Below are positions 1 to 8,048 of a stretch of DNA of 19,917 nt, piece by piece; the first letter of the stretch is position 1; every line of letters starts with the position of its first letter. The position numbers and the translations under genes are program-made. Source of the DNA: JBEGQX01 sp041180805 (GTDB lineage: Bacteria; Planctomycetota; Planctomycetia; Gemmatales; Gemmataceae); NCBI GenBank assembly GCA_041180805.1, contig JBEGQX010000174.1:1-19917 (forward strand). The letters are read 5' to 3'. Below the pieces are notes generated by a model. The model was not told the origin of the DNA. It saw nothing but the letters and a program-made list of their open reading frames with translations, and ran no database searches.

Positions 1-21
1 GGGAAGGGCAAAGGTAAATAA
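1..21 (+). CDS. possible last codons of an upstream gene (left edge)
   Basis: Read from base 1, the + strand gives a Gly-Lys repeat (GKGKGK) followed by TAA at 19-21, right before the hairpin at 24-49. The DUF1028 gene at 10807-11529 ends in the same way (GGTAAATAA, then an A-run, then a hairpin). This suggests a + strand gene with a basic tail that converges on the cupredoxin-like gene. Six codons are too few to prove coding. Confidence 0.25.
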   Translation, partial: GKGKGK

Positions 22-23
22 AA

Positions 24-49
24 AAGCCTCCCGGTTTCCCGGGAGGCTT
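24..49 (-). terminator. rho-independent terminator of the cupredoxin-like gene
   Basis: A perfect 11-bp stem (24-34 with 39-49) closes a 4-nt loop. Read on the minus strand it is followed by an unbroken run of T. It lies about 20 nt behind the stop at 68-70. The + strand side has no T-run, so it mainly serves the minus strand. Confidence 0.9.
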
Positions 50-67
50 GGTATGGTCTTCAGATCC

Positions 68-847
68 TTAGTTGGCAGCGGGGTTTAATTCGATCTTGCC
101 CACATCCGATGTGCCGTCAGCCTTGATGTTCACAGGAACACCGTTTTTGCCACCTTTAACCCAGCCCACTTCCTCGTGCCAGATCACCAGGTTGAAATCA
201 CCTGCAGGTGCATTCTTTAGCTCAAAGGTACCGTCTTTATCGGTAACAGCAAAGTAAGGGTGATTAAATACCCGAACCCAGGCAACCATCCAGGGATGGA
301 TATTGCATTCCACCTTGGTAGGAGCTGTTGCACCAGCCCAGCCATCCACAGTGACAGACTTGCCAGCAGGAATGAGCAGGTTCTGGTTGGGGTTATTTCC
401 CGGGCTGATAATGTTTACGTTGTGATTGATAGGGGAGCTGTTCTTGGCAACAAGTGTCTGGCCAGCTCGCATTCCAACCACATGGGGTTCGTAAACGCAG
501 CAGGGTTGATCGATGACAACTTCCTTTTGCTTTACTTCCGCAAGCGATGGATGAACAGGGATTGCGGCCTTGGCGTTCTTGCTATCCACCAACCATACAA
601 CAACCCACTTTACGCCCTTGGTTTTGCCATCCACCACGAATTTGTCGGAAAGGATGTCGCCCTTGGAAAGGCAGTGTTGCTCATCTTTGTTGACCTTCAG
701 TTTTTCTGGCGCCGGGTCTTTGCCCCCTGCCCACACTACCTGGCCTTTGACATTTCCCCAAGACTGGGCGTTGGAAACGCCTGCGCTTGCAGCCAGAACC
801 ATGCCGAATAAAGACAAACACCATCCAGCGCGAACAATAGATCTCAT
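68..847 (-). CDS. secreted cupredoxin-like / carboxypeptidase-regulatory-like protein
   Basis: 259 aa. Residues 1-27 form a Sec signal peptide ending SNA-Q. The middle part looks like a plastocyanin fold: NHNV around H142, then CNIHPWM at 181-187, which supplies C181, H184 and M187. Together these are the usual His-Cys-His-Met ligands of a type 1 copper site. Residues about 195-255 (HPYFAVTDKDGTFEL, then PAGDFNLVIWHEE) look like a carboxypeptidase-regulatory beta-sandwich. The family is often labelled methylamine-utilisation-like or plastocyanin-like in planctomycetes. The likely role is periplasmic electron transfer or copper binding, which is inference. ATG at 847 is preceded by AAGGAA at a good distance. 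It lies downstream of a di-heme cytochrome on the same strand, a possible redox partner, and ends at a strong terminator. Confidence 0.8.
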   Translation of the reverse strand: MRSIVRAGWCLSLFGMVLAASAGVSNAQSWGNVKGQVVWAGGKDPAPEKLKVNKDEQHCLSKGDILSDKFVVDGKTKGVKWVVVWLVDSKNAKAAIPVHPSLAEVKQKEVVIDQPCCVYEPHVVGMRAGQTLVAKNSSPINHNVNIISPGNNPNQNLLIPAGKSVTVDGWAGATAPTKVECNIHPWMVAWVRVFNHPYFAVTDKDGTFELKNAPAGDFNLVIWHEEVGWVKGGKNGVPVNIKADGTSDVGKIELNPAAN

Positions 848-872
848 GTTGTTTCCTTAAAGTACAGGTAGG

Positions 873-910
873 AATATTCAAACAACGGTCCTGTGACCCT
901 TTGTAATATT
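873..910. repeat. imperfect inverted repeat upstream of the cupredoxin-like gene
   Basis: AATATT at 873-878 pairs with AATATT at 905-910, AAA at 880-882 with TTT at 900-902, and GGTC at 887-890 with GACC at 895-898, around the loop CTGT. The centre lies about 45 nt upstream of the ATG at 847. No T-run follows on the minus strand, so it is not a simple terminator for mtnA. It could be an operator or a leader hairpin; function unknown. Confidence 0.35.
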
Positions 911-957
911 GTAAATGGATGCTGACCCAATTCCATCCCATTTTTGAATCGGGGCTT

Positions 958-2019
958 TTAAAGTGACACGGACTGTAGCATTTGCCTGATAGTGGAAGTC
1001 CTGACCGGTGAAATAATGCCTCTTTCGGTGATGATTCCGGTGATAAGACCTGCGGGAGTGACATCGAATGCGGGGTTATAAGTGTTGATTTTAATGGGGG
1101 CGGTTCTTTTTCCAAAGCCTTCGGTGATTTCCTCTGGATTGCGAAGTTCGATGGGGATATGGCTGCCATCGGGTATGGAAAGATCAAAAGTACTGTACGG
1201 GGCCACCACATAAAATGGAATGCCGTGCGCCTTGGCCAAAAGGGCAACACCATAGGTGCCAATTTTGTTGGCAGTATCCCCATTGGCTGCAATTCGATCC
1301 GCCCCAACCAGCACAATTTGGATTTTGCCCTCTTTCATGACTTGGGCTGCCATGTTGTCGCAGATTAAAGTCGTTGGTACTCCGGCTTGGGAAAGTTCCC
1401 AGGCTGTCAGTCTGGCTCCTTGAAGCAAAGGTCTGGTCTCATCGCAGAAAACATGAAACCCTACTCCATTTTCAAAAGCGCTGTAAATAACCGCCAATGC
1501 TGTGCCGTAAGCCGAGGTTGCCAGGGCACCAGCATTGCAATGGGTTAATACGCCTGAACCCTCTGTGATCAGTTTGGCCCCACTATTTCCCATGGCTTTA
1601 CACATAGAAATGTCTTCCAGCTCGATGGCTTTGGCCTCTTCCAGGAGCGCAAAAAGGGTGTCTTCGTGATTGTTGATACGAAATACCTGGGCATACTTCT
1701 TCTTCATACGGTCTAACGCCCAGAATAGATTTACGGCAGTTGGCCTGCTGGTCCGCAGGTAGGAATCCATCTCATCGTATTTGGAAGGACTTTGTCGGAA
1801 GCCGATTACCATGCCATAGGCGGCGGTTATTCCAATCGCGGGGGCCCCTCGCACACGCAGGCTACGGATGGCCTCGAAAATAGTTTCCACATCCTTGCAA
1901 GCCATCAAATGGATGTCGAGGGGAAGTTTGGTCTGGTCTAACAGACAAAGATGACCATCCGTTCCACCAACCCATTGCATGGCTTTGAGTACTGTGGGTG
2001 TAAGGTTCTTGGAATCCAT
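958..2019 (-). CDS. mtnA: S-methyl-5-thioribose-1-phosphate isomerase
   Basis: 353 aa, full length for the family (eIF2B-alpha/beta/delta-like fold). The enzyme converts 5-methylthioribose-1-phosphate to 5-methylthioribulose-1-phosphate in the methionine salvage pathway, in the cytoplasm. Visible motifs are the substrate loop RVRGAPAIG (about 55-63), the catalytic cysteine in THCNAGALAT (C161) and the catalytic aspartate in GADRIAANGD (D241). These numbers match the well-studied bacterial enzymes almost exactly. The related ribose-1,5-bisphosphate isomerases share the fold, but length and motifs favour MtnA. The start lies 6 nt behind the stop of the HisN-like gene, so the two are probably translated from one mRNA. 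No other methionine-salvage gene is seen nearby. Confidence 0.92.
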   Translation of the reverse strand: MDSKNLTPTVLKAMQWVGGTDGHLCLLDQTKLPLDIHLMACKDVETIFEAIRSLRVRGAPAIGITAAYGMVIGFRQSPSKYDEMDSYLRTSRPTAVNLFWALDRMKKKYAQVFRINNHEDTLFALLEEAKAIELEDISMCKAMGNSGAKLITEGSGVLTHCNAGALATSAYGTALAVIYSAFENGVGFHVFCDETRPLLQGARLTAWELSQAGVPTTLICDNMAAQVMKEGKIQIVLVGADRIAANGDTANKIGTYGVALLAKAHGIPFYVVAPYSTFDLSIPDGSHIPIELRNPEEITEGFGKRTAPIKINTYNPAFDVTPAGLITGIITERGIISPVRTSTIRQMLQSVSL

Positions 2020-2025
2020 GAGCTT

Positions 2026-2805
2026 CTAATGAACCCTGGTATTGATGATTTTTAGGCACTCTTCATGGAGAATGCCGTTAGTTACAAGAACATCCGGGGA
2101 ATGAATGGTGCGATTGCCCTGCCAGTCTGAATATTTTCCACCAGCCTCCTCAATAATGGGTAGAATGGCGGCAACATCCCAGGCGTGCACCCCATGCTCA
2201 ATCATGATTTCACCGGCACCCTGGGCGACAAGAACAAAACCATAGAAATCGCCAAAGCCCCGTTGCCTTTCAGTCATGGAGGCAAGCTTTAGAAACTCCT
2301 TTTCCCTTCCAGCCCTGGTAAACCAGGAGATGCTTGAATAAAAGACTTGGGACTTGGCGAACTGGCCAATATCGGAAACATGAATTTTGGTTTGATCCCT
2401 GAAGCAACCAGAGCCTCGAAGTGCATGAAATGTCTGATTCATGGGTGGAATAACCGCCACACCGGCCAGCATTTCGCCTTTGTATTCCAAGCCAAGCAGA
2501 GTCGCCCACAATGGAATACCTTTGACGAAATTGCGGGTGCCATCGATGGGATCTATAATCCAGCGAAACCCGCTGGTTCCCGGTTCATCGCCATATTCCT
2601 CGCCAAGGAAACCATCCGTGGGGAAAAGTTTTCCCAGGGTGGTTCGCAGGGATTGCTCTGTTTCACGGTCGGCCACCGTTACAGGGCTTTCATCGTGTTT
2701 CCATTCCACATCCAAGGCGGTTTCGTAATAACCCAGTGCCACTTTGCCGGCCTTTTGTGCTGCTTCAAGGCCTGCCTCATACCGATTTTTCCATTCAGGA
2801 TTCAA
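2026..2805 (-). CDS. hisN: inositol-monophosphatase-family phosphatase, probably histidinol-phosphatase (HisN type)
   Basis: 259 aa, with all the metal-site motifs of the Mg-dependent FIG/IMPase superfamily: GEE at 68-70, DPIDGT at 85-90, and WD at 209-210 followed by EEAGG. The segment RGFGDFYGFVLVAQG (about 182-196) is typical of the HisN subgroup, which removes phosphate from L-histidinol phosphate in histidine biosynthesis. The subgroup assignment is moderate; inositol monophosphatase or another sugar phosphatase is the alternative. The start is TTG (2803-2805), overlapping the TGA of the upstream cytochrome gene. GGAG lies about 9 nt before it and no in-frame ATG is nearby. The overlap points to translational coupling. 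Confidence 0.8.
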   Translation of the reverse strand: MNPEWKNRYEAGLEAAQKAGKVALGYYETALDVEWKHDESPVTVADRETEQSLRTTLGKLFPTDGFLGEEYGDEPGTSGFRWIIDPIDGTRNFVKGIPLWATLLGLEYKGEMLAGVAVIPPMNQTFHALRGSGCFRDQTKIHVSDIGQFAKSQVFYSSISWFTRAGREKEFLKLASMTERQRGFGDFYGFVLVAQGAGEIMIEHGVHAWDVAAILPIIEEAGGKYSDWQGNRTIHSPDVLVTNGILHEECLKIINTRVH

Positions 2806-4709
2806 TTTTGTTTCTCCGGTTTGCTCGACTTGGATGAATTGAAATAATACTTCACAGTGTTTGGGGTTTCTGATGGAGGCTTTTCGTAAGGTAGTGCCTT
2901 GATAAACGCAACCAAGTCTTCCAACTGGCTGGGGGCAAGGTGACTGGTTTTTCCATGTTTGTCTCCATGGTTATATTTGGTCAAAACCTCCATGAGAGAG
3001 TTTGCCTTGCCATGGTGAAGATAAGGTGCGGTACGGTATACGCCTAGAAGTGTTGGAGTATCGTAGGCGGTGCCCATCTTTTCGCTTTCATCATCTTTTC
3101 CTGTTCCCACATCGTGAAGTTTTCCAGCATCACCAAGTTTGCTGTCGGAATAATAGGGACCTGAGTGACAGGAAGAACACGCTACTGCCGAATCAAAGAA
3201 AAGCTTCTTGCCGCGAAGCGCACTTTCAGAAAGTCTACCAGGGCCGTTTATGTGGGGGGAAAGTGGAATCTCAAATGAATTGGTATAGATTGCCATGGCA
3301 TCCAGGTCGGTGGACCGACCTGAGAGTTTTTCACCCAGTTCGGTTTTCTCATAACCCTCCTTGGGTTTGATGGAACCTTTTGCCAGGCCATATCCCCTCA
3401 TTAACTTGCCGCGAATGGTATATTCAAAATCCTGGGATTCATCCCTGTCTGCCGACCAGTGCAGGGGATGTGTGTGTGCCAGGCCGCCAAGCGATGGTGT
3501 TTTGCGAAGTCCTTCGGGGTTTTGCCAGATTCTACCATCGGGGTGGCCGTCAGGATGGCATGAGGAACACGCTATCCATCGTCTTGATGTCATGGGAGGG
3601 TTGGATGTGTTGAATAAAACCTTTCCACGTACCCATTCCTGGCTTTTGGGAGGCGCGCAAGATTTCATGGCATCCAGCCTGGCCATGGTTTCAGGGTTAT
3701 GAATGCTTACTTCAAAATCCAGGGCATTGTAAACGTAAACTTCTTTTCCCTCGGGGTGCACACGAATGGCCCGTGGGTTGGAACCAATCCTTATAGCGTT
3801 TCCCTGACGCCGAATTTCTGAGTAATCATCGTCCATGACCGTGCAAATATTCATGTCGTTTGTGCCAGCATAGATTACGTAAAGGCGTCTGGCATCAGGC
3901 GACAAGGCGCACTCCCATGGATTGCATACAACATACACGCCATTGAATGTATCCATGGCTATGGTGATCTTTTTCTGACGGTTTGGATCAGAGCCAGTGT
4001 CGCAGATGGTCAATTCAGGGAAGATGGAACCATCCGCATCAATGATGTGAACCCGACTGCGAATATGGGGGATATATGCCTTGTTGCGTTTAGGGTGGAT
4101 CGCAACCTGTCTGGCTAGATTATCGTCGCCACGGCCTGCAAACTGCTCGATGCGTTTTTTTGTACCCAGATCGTACCTGTTGAGAGATGCGGTAAGAAAT
4201 TCGGTGGTATATATCTGGTTTTCATCCGGGGAAAGGGCAATGCCACGAATCATGTTACCCGCAGGAAACGATCCGACGATTTTAAAATCCTTGCAGGAGA
4301 CCTCGGATACCAACCCCGGGTATTCATGCGAAATGTAAAGCTTTGAGCCATCTTTGTTAGATATCACACCGTATGGCTCATCCGGCACTGCCATGGTTTG
4401 CACAACCTTGCCGGTGTTTCTGTTTAGAATTACCAACTTGTCTTCTGCATATACCGTAACTGCGAGAAGAGAAGTACCGCCAATCCATGAAACGCCTTCA
4501 GGTTTTTCTCCCACTGGAACTTCAATGATAGGCTTTCGGTTGATAATGTCAAAAAGGGTTACGGTTCCGTTATCCGGGTTTGCACAGGCAAGCCATTTAC
4601 CGTCTTGTGAAACATCCATCAGGCTGTTTGAACTACCCGCTTGAAGAAAGGTAGCCGTAACAAAGTACGAAAACAGGATAAGAAACCGCTTTAGGTACAT
4701 GCTTGCCAT
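2802..4709 (-). CDS. YVTN-type beta-propeller fused to a MauG/CcpA-like di-heme cytochrome c
   Basis: 635 aa from ATG 4709, which has GGAG 6 nt upstream; a longer reading would need TTG at 4721 and has no ribosome-binding site. A signal peptide (hydrophobic about 7-24) sends it to the periplasm. Residues about 30-345 form repeated propeller blades of the YncE/YVTN kind. Residues about 350-610 form a di-heme peroxidase-like domain with two CSSCH haem motifs (about 381-385 and 511-515) and the family signature DTPTLLGVYRTAPYLHHGKA. Such proteins are common in planctomycetes; their substrates are mostly unknown. Redox chemistry in the periplasm is likely. It heads a minus-strand run with the HisN-like gene and mtnA, and is divergent from the Tat-exported AP-superfamily gene, with only 69 nt between the two ATGs. 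Confidence 0.85.
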   Translation of the reverse strand: MASMYLKRFLILFSYFVTATFLQAGSSNSLMDVSQDGKWLACANPDNGTVTLFDIINRKPIIEVPVGEKPEGVSWIGGTSLLAVTVYAEDKLVILNRNTGKVVQTMAVPDEPYGVISNKDGSKLYISHEYPGLVSEVSCKDFKIVGSFPAGNMIRGIALSPDENQIYTTEFLTASLNRYDLGTKKRIEQFAGRGDDNLARQVAIHPKRNKAYIPHIRSRVHIIDADGSIFPELTICDTGSDPNRQKKITIAMDTFNGVYVVCNPWECALSPDARRLYVIYAGTNDMNICTVMDDDYSEIRRQGNAIRIGSNPRAIRVHPEGKEVYVYNALDFEVSIHNPETMARLDAMKSCAPPKSQEWVRGKVLFNTSNPPMTSRRWIACSSCHPDGHPDGRIWQNPEGLRKTPSLGGLAHTHPLHWSADRDESQDFEYTIRGKLMRGYGLAKGSIKPKEGYEKTELGEKLSGRSTDLDAMAIYTNSFEIPLSPHINGPGRLSESALRGKKLFFDSAVACSSCHSGPYYSDSKLGDAGKLHDVGTGKDDESEKMGTAYDTPTLLGVYRTAPYLHHGKANSLMEVLTKYNHGDKHGKTSHLAPSQLEDLVAFIKALPYEKPPSETPNTVKYYFNSSKSSKPEKQN

Positions 4710-4778
4710 AATTTTCTCCAAAAGAATCGAAACTGAATTATCATGGAAGGATCATTCAGAATCAATCAGGGAGTTATG

Positions 4779-5975
4779 ATGAAATCCGGACTTTTCGAAG
4801 GCATGCGTTTCGACCGGAATAACCGCAGGGAATTTCTGGCAGGTTCCGTGGGTGCATGTCTGGGGACCAGGTATTCCGTTTCAAAGGAACCATCCAAGTC
4901 TTACAAGGGCCCCAACCTGATTTTGATCCGGTTTGGGGGTGGTGTGCGCAGGGCGGAAACGATCCGAGAACCACACAAAACCTATTGTCCGTTTTTAATC
5001 CATGAGATGGCTGGAAAGCACGGAGTTTTGCTTCCCAAGGTAGAAATCGCATCAGACCCCGGTGTGGAAACCAGCCATGGACATGGGACTTTGTACATTC
5101 TTACGGGAAGGTACGATAAGTATAAGGACATTACAGGAAAGTTCCTTTCGGAGCGGTTTGTTCCGCAAGCGCCAACGTTGTTTGAATATTTTCGCCAGGC
5201 TTACGATATTCCAGCTCATAAGGCGATATTGATCAACGGCGAGGATCGTCCGCAGGAGGAATTCTTCTCCTTTAGTAACAATCATCTTTTTGGTGTCCAA
5301 TACCGTTGCCAGGTCCTTAGCCTTTACCGATACAAGCTCTGGCTTATCCGCAGACAGCTTGGAGAAAAGTTGGATGATGCCACCAAGGGAGAGTTGGTGA
5401 AAAAATTGAAAAAGCTAGAGGAGAAGAACTATCGGGGCAATGAAATGCTTGAGCAAAGCCCGGGCATTGATGAATTCTGGCAACAATGGCGCAACTATTA
5501 TGGGGATTCGGGTCTTGTCAATCCCCGAGGGGACCAGCTTTTAACCGAGTTGGCCCTGCAGGCCATCGAGAAAATTCAGCCTAGGATGCTCATGATCAAT
5601 TATCAGGACCCAGATTATGTGCATTGGGGCCCTCCGGCATTTTACTCGCGTTCCATTTCTATCATTGATGATGGTATCAAGCGCATATGGAATGCTGTCC
5701 AAGTGAATGAAAGATATCGTGACAACACTGTATTTGCAGTGGTTCCTGATTGTGGCAGGGATCATAATCGTGCCACTTCGGTTCCATTTCAGCATCATTT
5801 TGGCTCCAAGTCCTCCCGGGAAATATTTGCAATCTTTTCGGGTCCCGGCATAGGCAAGGGCACGGTTTTGGATCAGATGGTGGATCAAATTGATATTGCG
5901 CCCACTTTGGCCAAGTTGATGGGGTTTGAAACAGCCCAATCCAGTGGAAAGATTATCCACAAAATACTGGTGTAA
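4779..5975 (+). CDS. Tat-exported alkaline-phosphatase-superfamily protein
   Basis: 398 aa. ATG 4779 (or 4776, directly before it) is chosen because GGAG at 4770-4773 sits at the right distance; an ATG at 4743 has no ribosome-binding site. The N-terminus carries NRREFLAGSVGACLG, a twin-arginine signal with a possible lipobox (VGAC). The body resembles sulfatase/phosphopentomutase-like members of the AP superfamily: TSHGHGT then ILTGRY near residue 100, DPDYVHWG in the middle, PDCGRDHN and QHHFG as likely C-terminal metal ligands, then DIAPTLAKLMG near the end. The usual N-terminal metal Asp is missing: the first strand reads LIRFGGGVRR. It may be a divergent or non-catalytic member. It is followed after 6 nt by a membrane protein gene. 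Confidence 0.7.
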   Translation: MKSGLFEGMRFDRNNRREFLAGSVGACLGTRYSVSKEPSKSYKGPNLILIRFGGGVRRAETIREPHKTYCPFLIHEMAGKHGVLLPKVEIASDPGVETSHGHGTLYILTGRYDKYKDITGKFLSERFVPQAPTLFEYFRQAYDIPAHKAILINGEDRPQEEFFSFSNNHLFGVQYRCQVLSLYRYKLWLIRRQLGEKLDDATKGELVKKLKKLEEKNYRGNEMLEQSPGIDEFWQQWRNYYGDSGLVNPRGDQLLTELALQAIEKIQPRMLMINYQDPDYVHWGPPAFYSRSISIIDDGIKRIWNAVQVNERYRDNTVFAVVPDCGRDHNRATSVPFQHHFGSKSSREIFAIFSGPGIGKGTVLDQMVDQIDIAPTLAKLMGFETAQSSGKIIHKILV

Positions 5976-5981
5976 CACGCT

Positions 5982-6959
5982 ATGGCGTTCTTGTTTTATT
6001 TGAAAACCTTGGCTGTTCATTTGGTGCTTGTTTTGGCCGGCGGGTTTCTTTGTATGAATCCTTTTGGGGCATTGATTTCACTGGGACTGATAAGACGCAA
6101 GTCTGTTGAAAACATGAGGTTGAATTTAAATACTGGATCGAAATCTTGCTCGGATGAATCGCAGACCGGCAAATCAAGTTGGTACATTCGACCATTTTTT
6201 TACTTTTGGGAAATCCTATCTTCAGGGCTTAAAAGCTTTTCAACCGGCTTCATGTTTGCAGGTTGTTTTGTTTTAATAATGCAGTTGGGGTGGAAGTTTG
6301 GCTGGCACAATTCCTTCCACAAGGGATATGAAGATTACTTGTTTGGGATAGTTTCAAGTTGGCTGGGAATTTTCGGTTTGGTTTACATAGGGCCCATTTT
6401 AATGATTGCGAATGTGCACCAGGAATTTACGGGTTCCTATTCCCGCGCATTTGAGGTGTCTTTGTGCCGGAAATTATTAAAGAAAAATCCATGGGGAAGA
6501 TTAAAGCTTGCCATGATATTTTTCTGCTGCTGTTTTTTTCTAGTTTTAGTTTCTTTGCTGCCAAGGTTTTTTGAAAATATGATGCCAGAGATAGAAGCGT
6601 GGACGGATCAGGAGTTTCGTGATCACTTTTGGGGATATTTTTATTTCAAAGGAATTGTGACATTTGTTTGCTGTCGCTGGTTGTTTAGCCAAGCTGCCTC
6701 TTTGTATGAAAATGCAAACTTGGTTGGTTCCGAAAAAACAGGGACTGGGTTCTTTATTGGACACAAGAACTTCCTTTTTCGATGCGCGGGCTGGTTGTGG
6801 GCTTACTTGGGAAGATGGGCAAATTTTTTTAGTCCGGCAATTTGGCTTGCTGGCGTATTTCTAATCTATATTTTGGAATTCCTTAATTATCATTTGGACT
6901 TTGGTTTTCTTTTGAACCCTTTGTTAATTCTTCCTTGGATTGGCCCGATGCCTTTCTGA
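5982..6959 (+). CDS. multi-pass membrane protein of unknown function
   Basis: 325 aa, not recognised. Hydrophobic stretches suggest about six to seven membrane segments (about 8-35, 85-105, 118-145, 172-193, 215-235, 262-300 and 303-320). Between the first two lies a polar loop rich in Ser, Asn and Lys. The protein is rich in Phe, Trp and Leu, with a run FFCCCFFLVLV in the fourth segment. It has no catalytic motif that I can name. The start lies 6 nt after the stop of the AP-superfamily gene with only a weak ribosome-binding site, so translation is probably coupled and the two products may work together at the membrane. The stop at 6957-6959 is 3 nt from the stop of a convergent coding remnant. 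Confidence 0.65.
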   Translation: MAFLFYLKTLAVHLVLVLAGGFLCMNPFGALISLGLIRRKSVENMRLNLNTGSKSCSDESQTGKSSWYIRPFFYFWEILSSGLKSFSTGFMFAGCFVLIMQLGWKFGWHNSFHKGYEDYLFGIVSSWLGIFGLVYIGPILMIANVHQEFTGSYSRAFEVSLCRKLLKKNPWGRLKLAMIFFCCCFFLVLVSLLPRFFENMMPEIEAWTDQEFRDHFWGYFYFKGIVTFVCCRWLFSQAASLYENANLVGSEKTGTGFFIGHKNFLFRCAGWLWAYLGRWANFFSPAIWLAGVFLIYILEFLNYHLDFGFLLNPLLILPWIGPMPF

Positions 6960-6962
6960 TTT

Positions 6963-7160
6963 TTACCAAACCCCCTGATCTCCCAAAGCTTCCTGAATTG
7001 CTTGACAATAATAAGCTGTTTTTTCCGCAATAGTATTATTCTTGTTAATTTCCGCATAAGCATTTTCCGAAGAATATAAGGAACCATTGGGTGGCAGATG
7101 TTTATTCCATGGTTCAAGCCATCCTTGGGAAAAAGTACAACGAGGATGTTGGTCGCTAAA
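6963..7160 (-). pseudogene. coding-like remnant without a start codon
   Basis: This frame is open for 65 codons from just after a TGA (7161-7163) to TAA (6963-6965). It has no ATG or GTG, and its only TTG lies near the C-terminus. The translation has protein-like composition and a purine-N-pyrimidine codon pattern, with pieces such as QGWLEPWNKHLPPNGS, then AYAEINKNNTIAEKTAYYC, ending in IQEALGDQGVW. The stop lies 3 nt from the stop of the convergent membrane-protein gene, the same spacing as at 8045/8049 and 19438/19442, which favours a true gene end. The 5' part seems lost where the outer-membrane barrel gene now starts. A second possibility is one missing base in the T5 run near 7128-7132: an extra T would join it to a frame opening at ATG 7177. 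Not recognised as a family. Confidence 0.4.
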
Positions 7161-7175
7161 TCAAGCGAGGTCGGC

Positions 7176-8045
7176 ATGAATGCTTGGAAATTAAAAATCG
7201 CCTGTTTGTTAATTGCTATCTCATCCAGCGGTTGGGCAAACGCTCAGAGTGCAATGCCGGCTTTCGCAGACGCCTTGGGTTCCCCGACGACCCTGAACGA
7301 TTCGGATGATTCCGGGCAGCTTATGCCATACACCCAGGCAACTCTTTCAGAATGGATTATAAAGCCGAGGGATCCAGGTTGTTGTGGTCCATTTGGAAGG
7401 AAGGGGCCAATTCTCCTGGAAACCTATTTTCGTACAGGTGTTGATTTTCCAGTAGGGGGTGGCGTGTTTGCGCAGGTTTTAAGTCCAGGCTGGAATGTTG
7501 GCGGTGGTGGTCGTTCCCTCTTTTTTAACCAGGAGGCAACCAAAGCCTGGGTTTTGGATTTGGGTGTTTCCAACACGCACTACAACAGTAATGATCGTAG
7601 CAACAAAATTTCGTTGTTTAATTTGCCTTATCTCGATAGAAGTGGCCAATTTGGTATAGGGGTGAATCGGGCAATAACCCTGCCAGCTATTGATACCGGG
7701 ATCGTTTCACTGAATCAGACATTTGTTAATATGTCGGGCGGGCGGGAAATATATTTTCTAGGCGATGCGTTGAACAAGGAAAAATCCTGTAGAGCCGGTT
7801 TTGATGTTGGTGGCAGATATGGAACACAGTCCGCGGATTTAACTAACTATCCGGAGATGGATAAAGTTGTGGGGGCAGTGTTTCTTGCGGCTCATTCGGA
7901 TATGCAGATTCCCTTGGGTAGAGCTGCTTTGATGACAGGTATCAGGCTTGAATGGGATTATTCCTGGTCCAATATTTTTCAAAGTCAGAACAACTCGGAA
8001 CTGGCTAATATTGGCCTATTGTTCAATTTTGGTTTGCTATTCTAA
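7176..8045 (+). CDS. predicted outer-membrane beta-barrel protein (planctomycete type)
   Basis: 289 aa from ATG 7176, which has GAGG 5 nt upstream and is followed directly by a clear signal peptide (KLKIACLLIAISSSGWANA, cleaved before Q). A longer reading from 7098 adds 26 residues without signal character. The mature part has alternating polar and hydrophobic strands rich in Gly, Asn and aromatic residues, and ends LLFNFGLLF; a terminal Phe is typical of proteins inserted by the BAM machinery. A segment with PGCCGPFG near residue 66 has a Cys pair. It may belong with the BBP7-like barrels of planctomycetes, but I cannot confirm the family. It converges on lpxB with 3 nt between the stops. 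Confidence 0.65.
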   Translation: MNAWKLKIACLLIAISSSGWANAQSAMPAFADALGSPTTLNDSDDSGQLMPYTQATLSEWIIKPRDPGCCGPFGRKGPILLETYFRTGVDFPVGGGVFAQVLSPGWNVGGGGRSLFFNQEATKAWVLDLGVSNTHYNSNDRSNKISLFNLPYLDRSGQFGIGVNRAITLPAIDTGIVSLNQTFVNMSGGREIYFLGDALNKEKSCRAGFDVGGRYGTQSADLTNYPEMDKVVGAVFLAAHSDMQIPLGRAALMTGIRLEWDYSWSNIFQSQNNSELANIGLLFNFGLLF

Positions 8046-8048
8046 GCT

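Noticed and set aside
6997..7035. TTGACA in the gap before the barrel gene as a promoter
   Set aside because: No acceptable -10 hexamer at 16-18 nt spacing.
6890..7177. Longer minus-strand ORF overlapping the end of the membrane-protein gene
   Set aside because: Very basic, repetitive composition, and it runs far into a well-supported gene on the other strand. The neighbouring frame (6963-7160) looks far more like protein.
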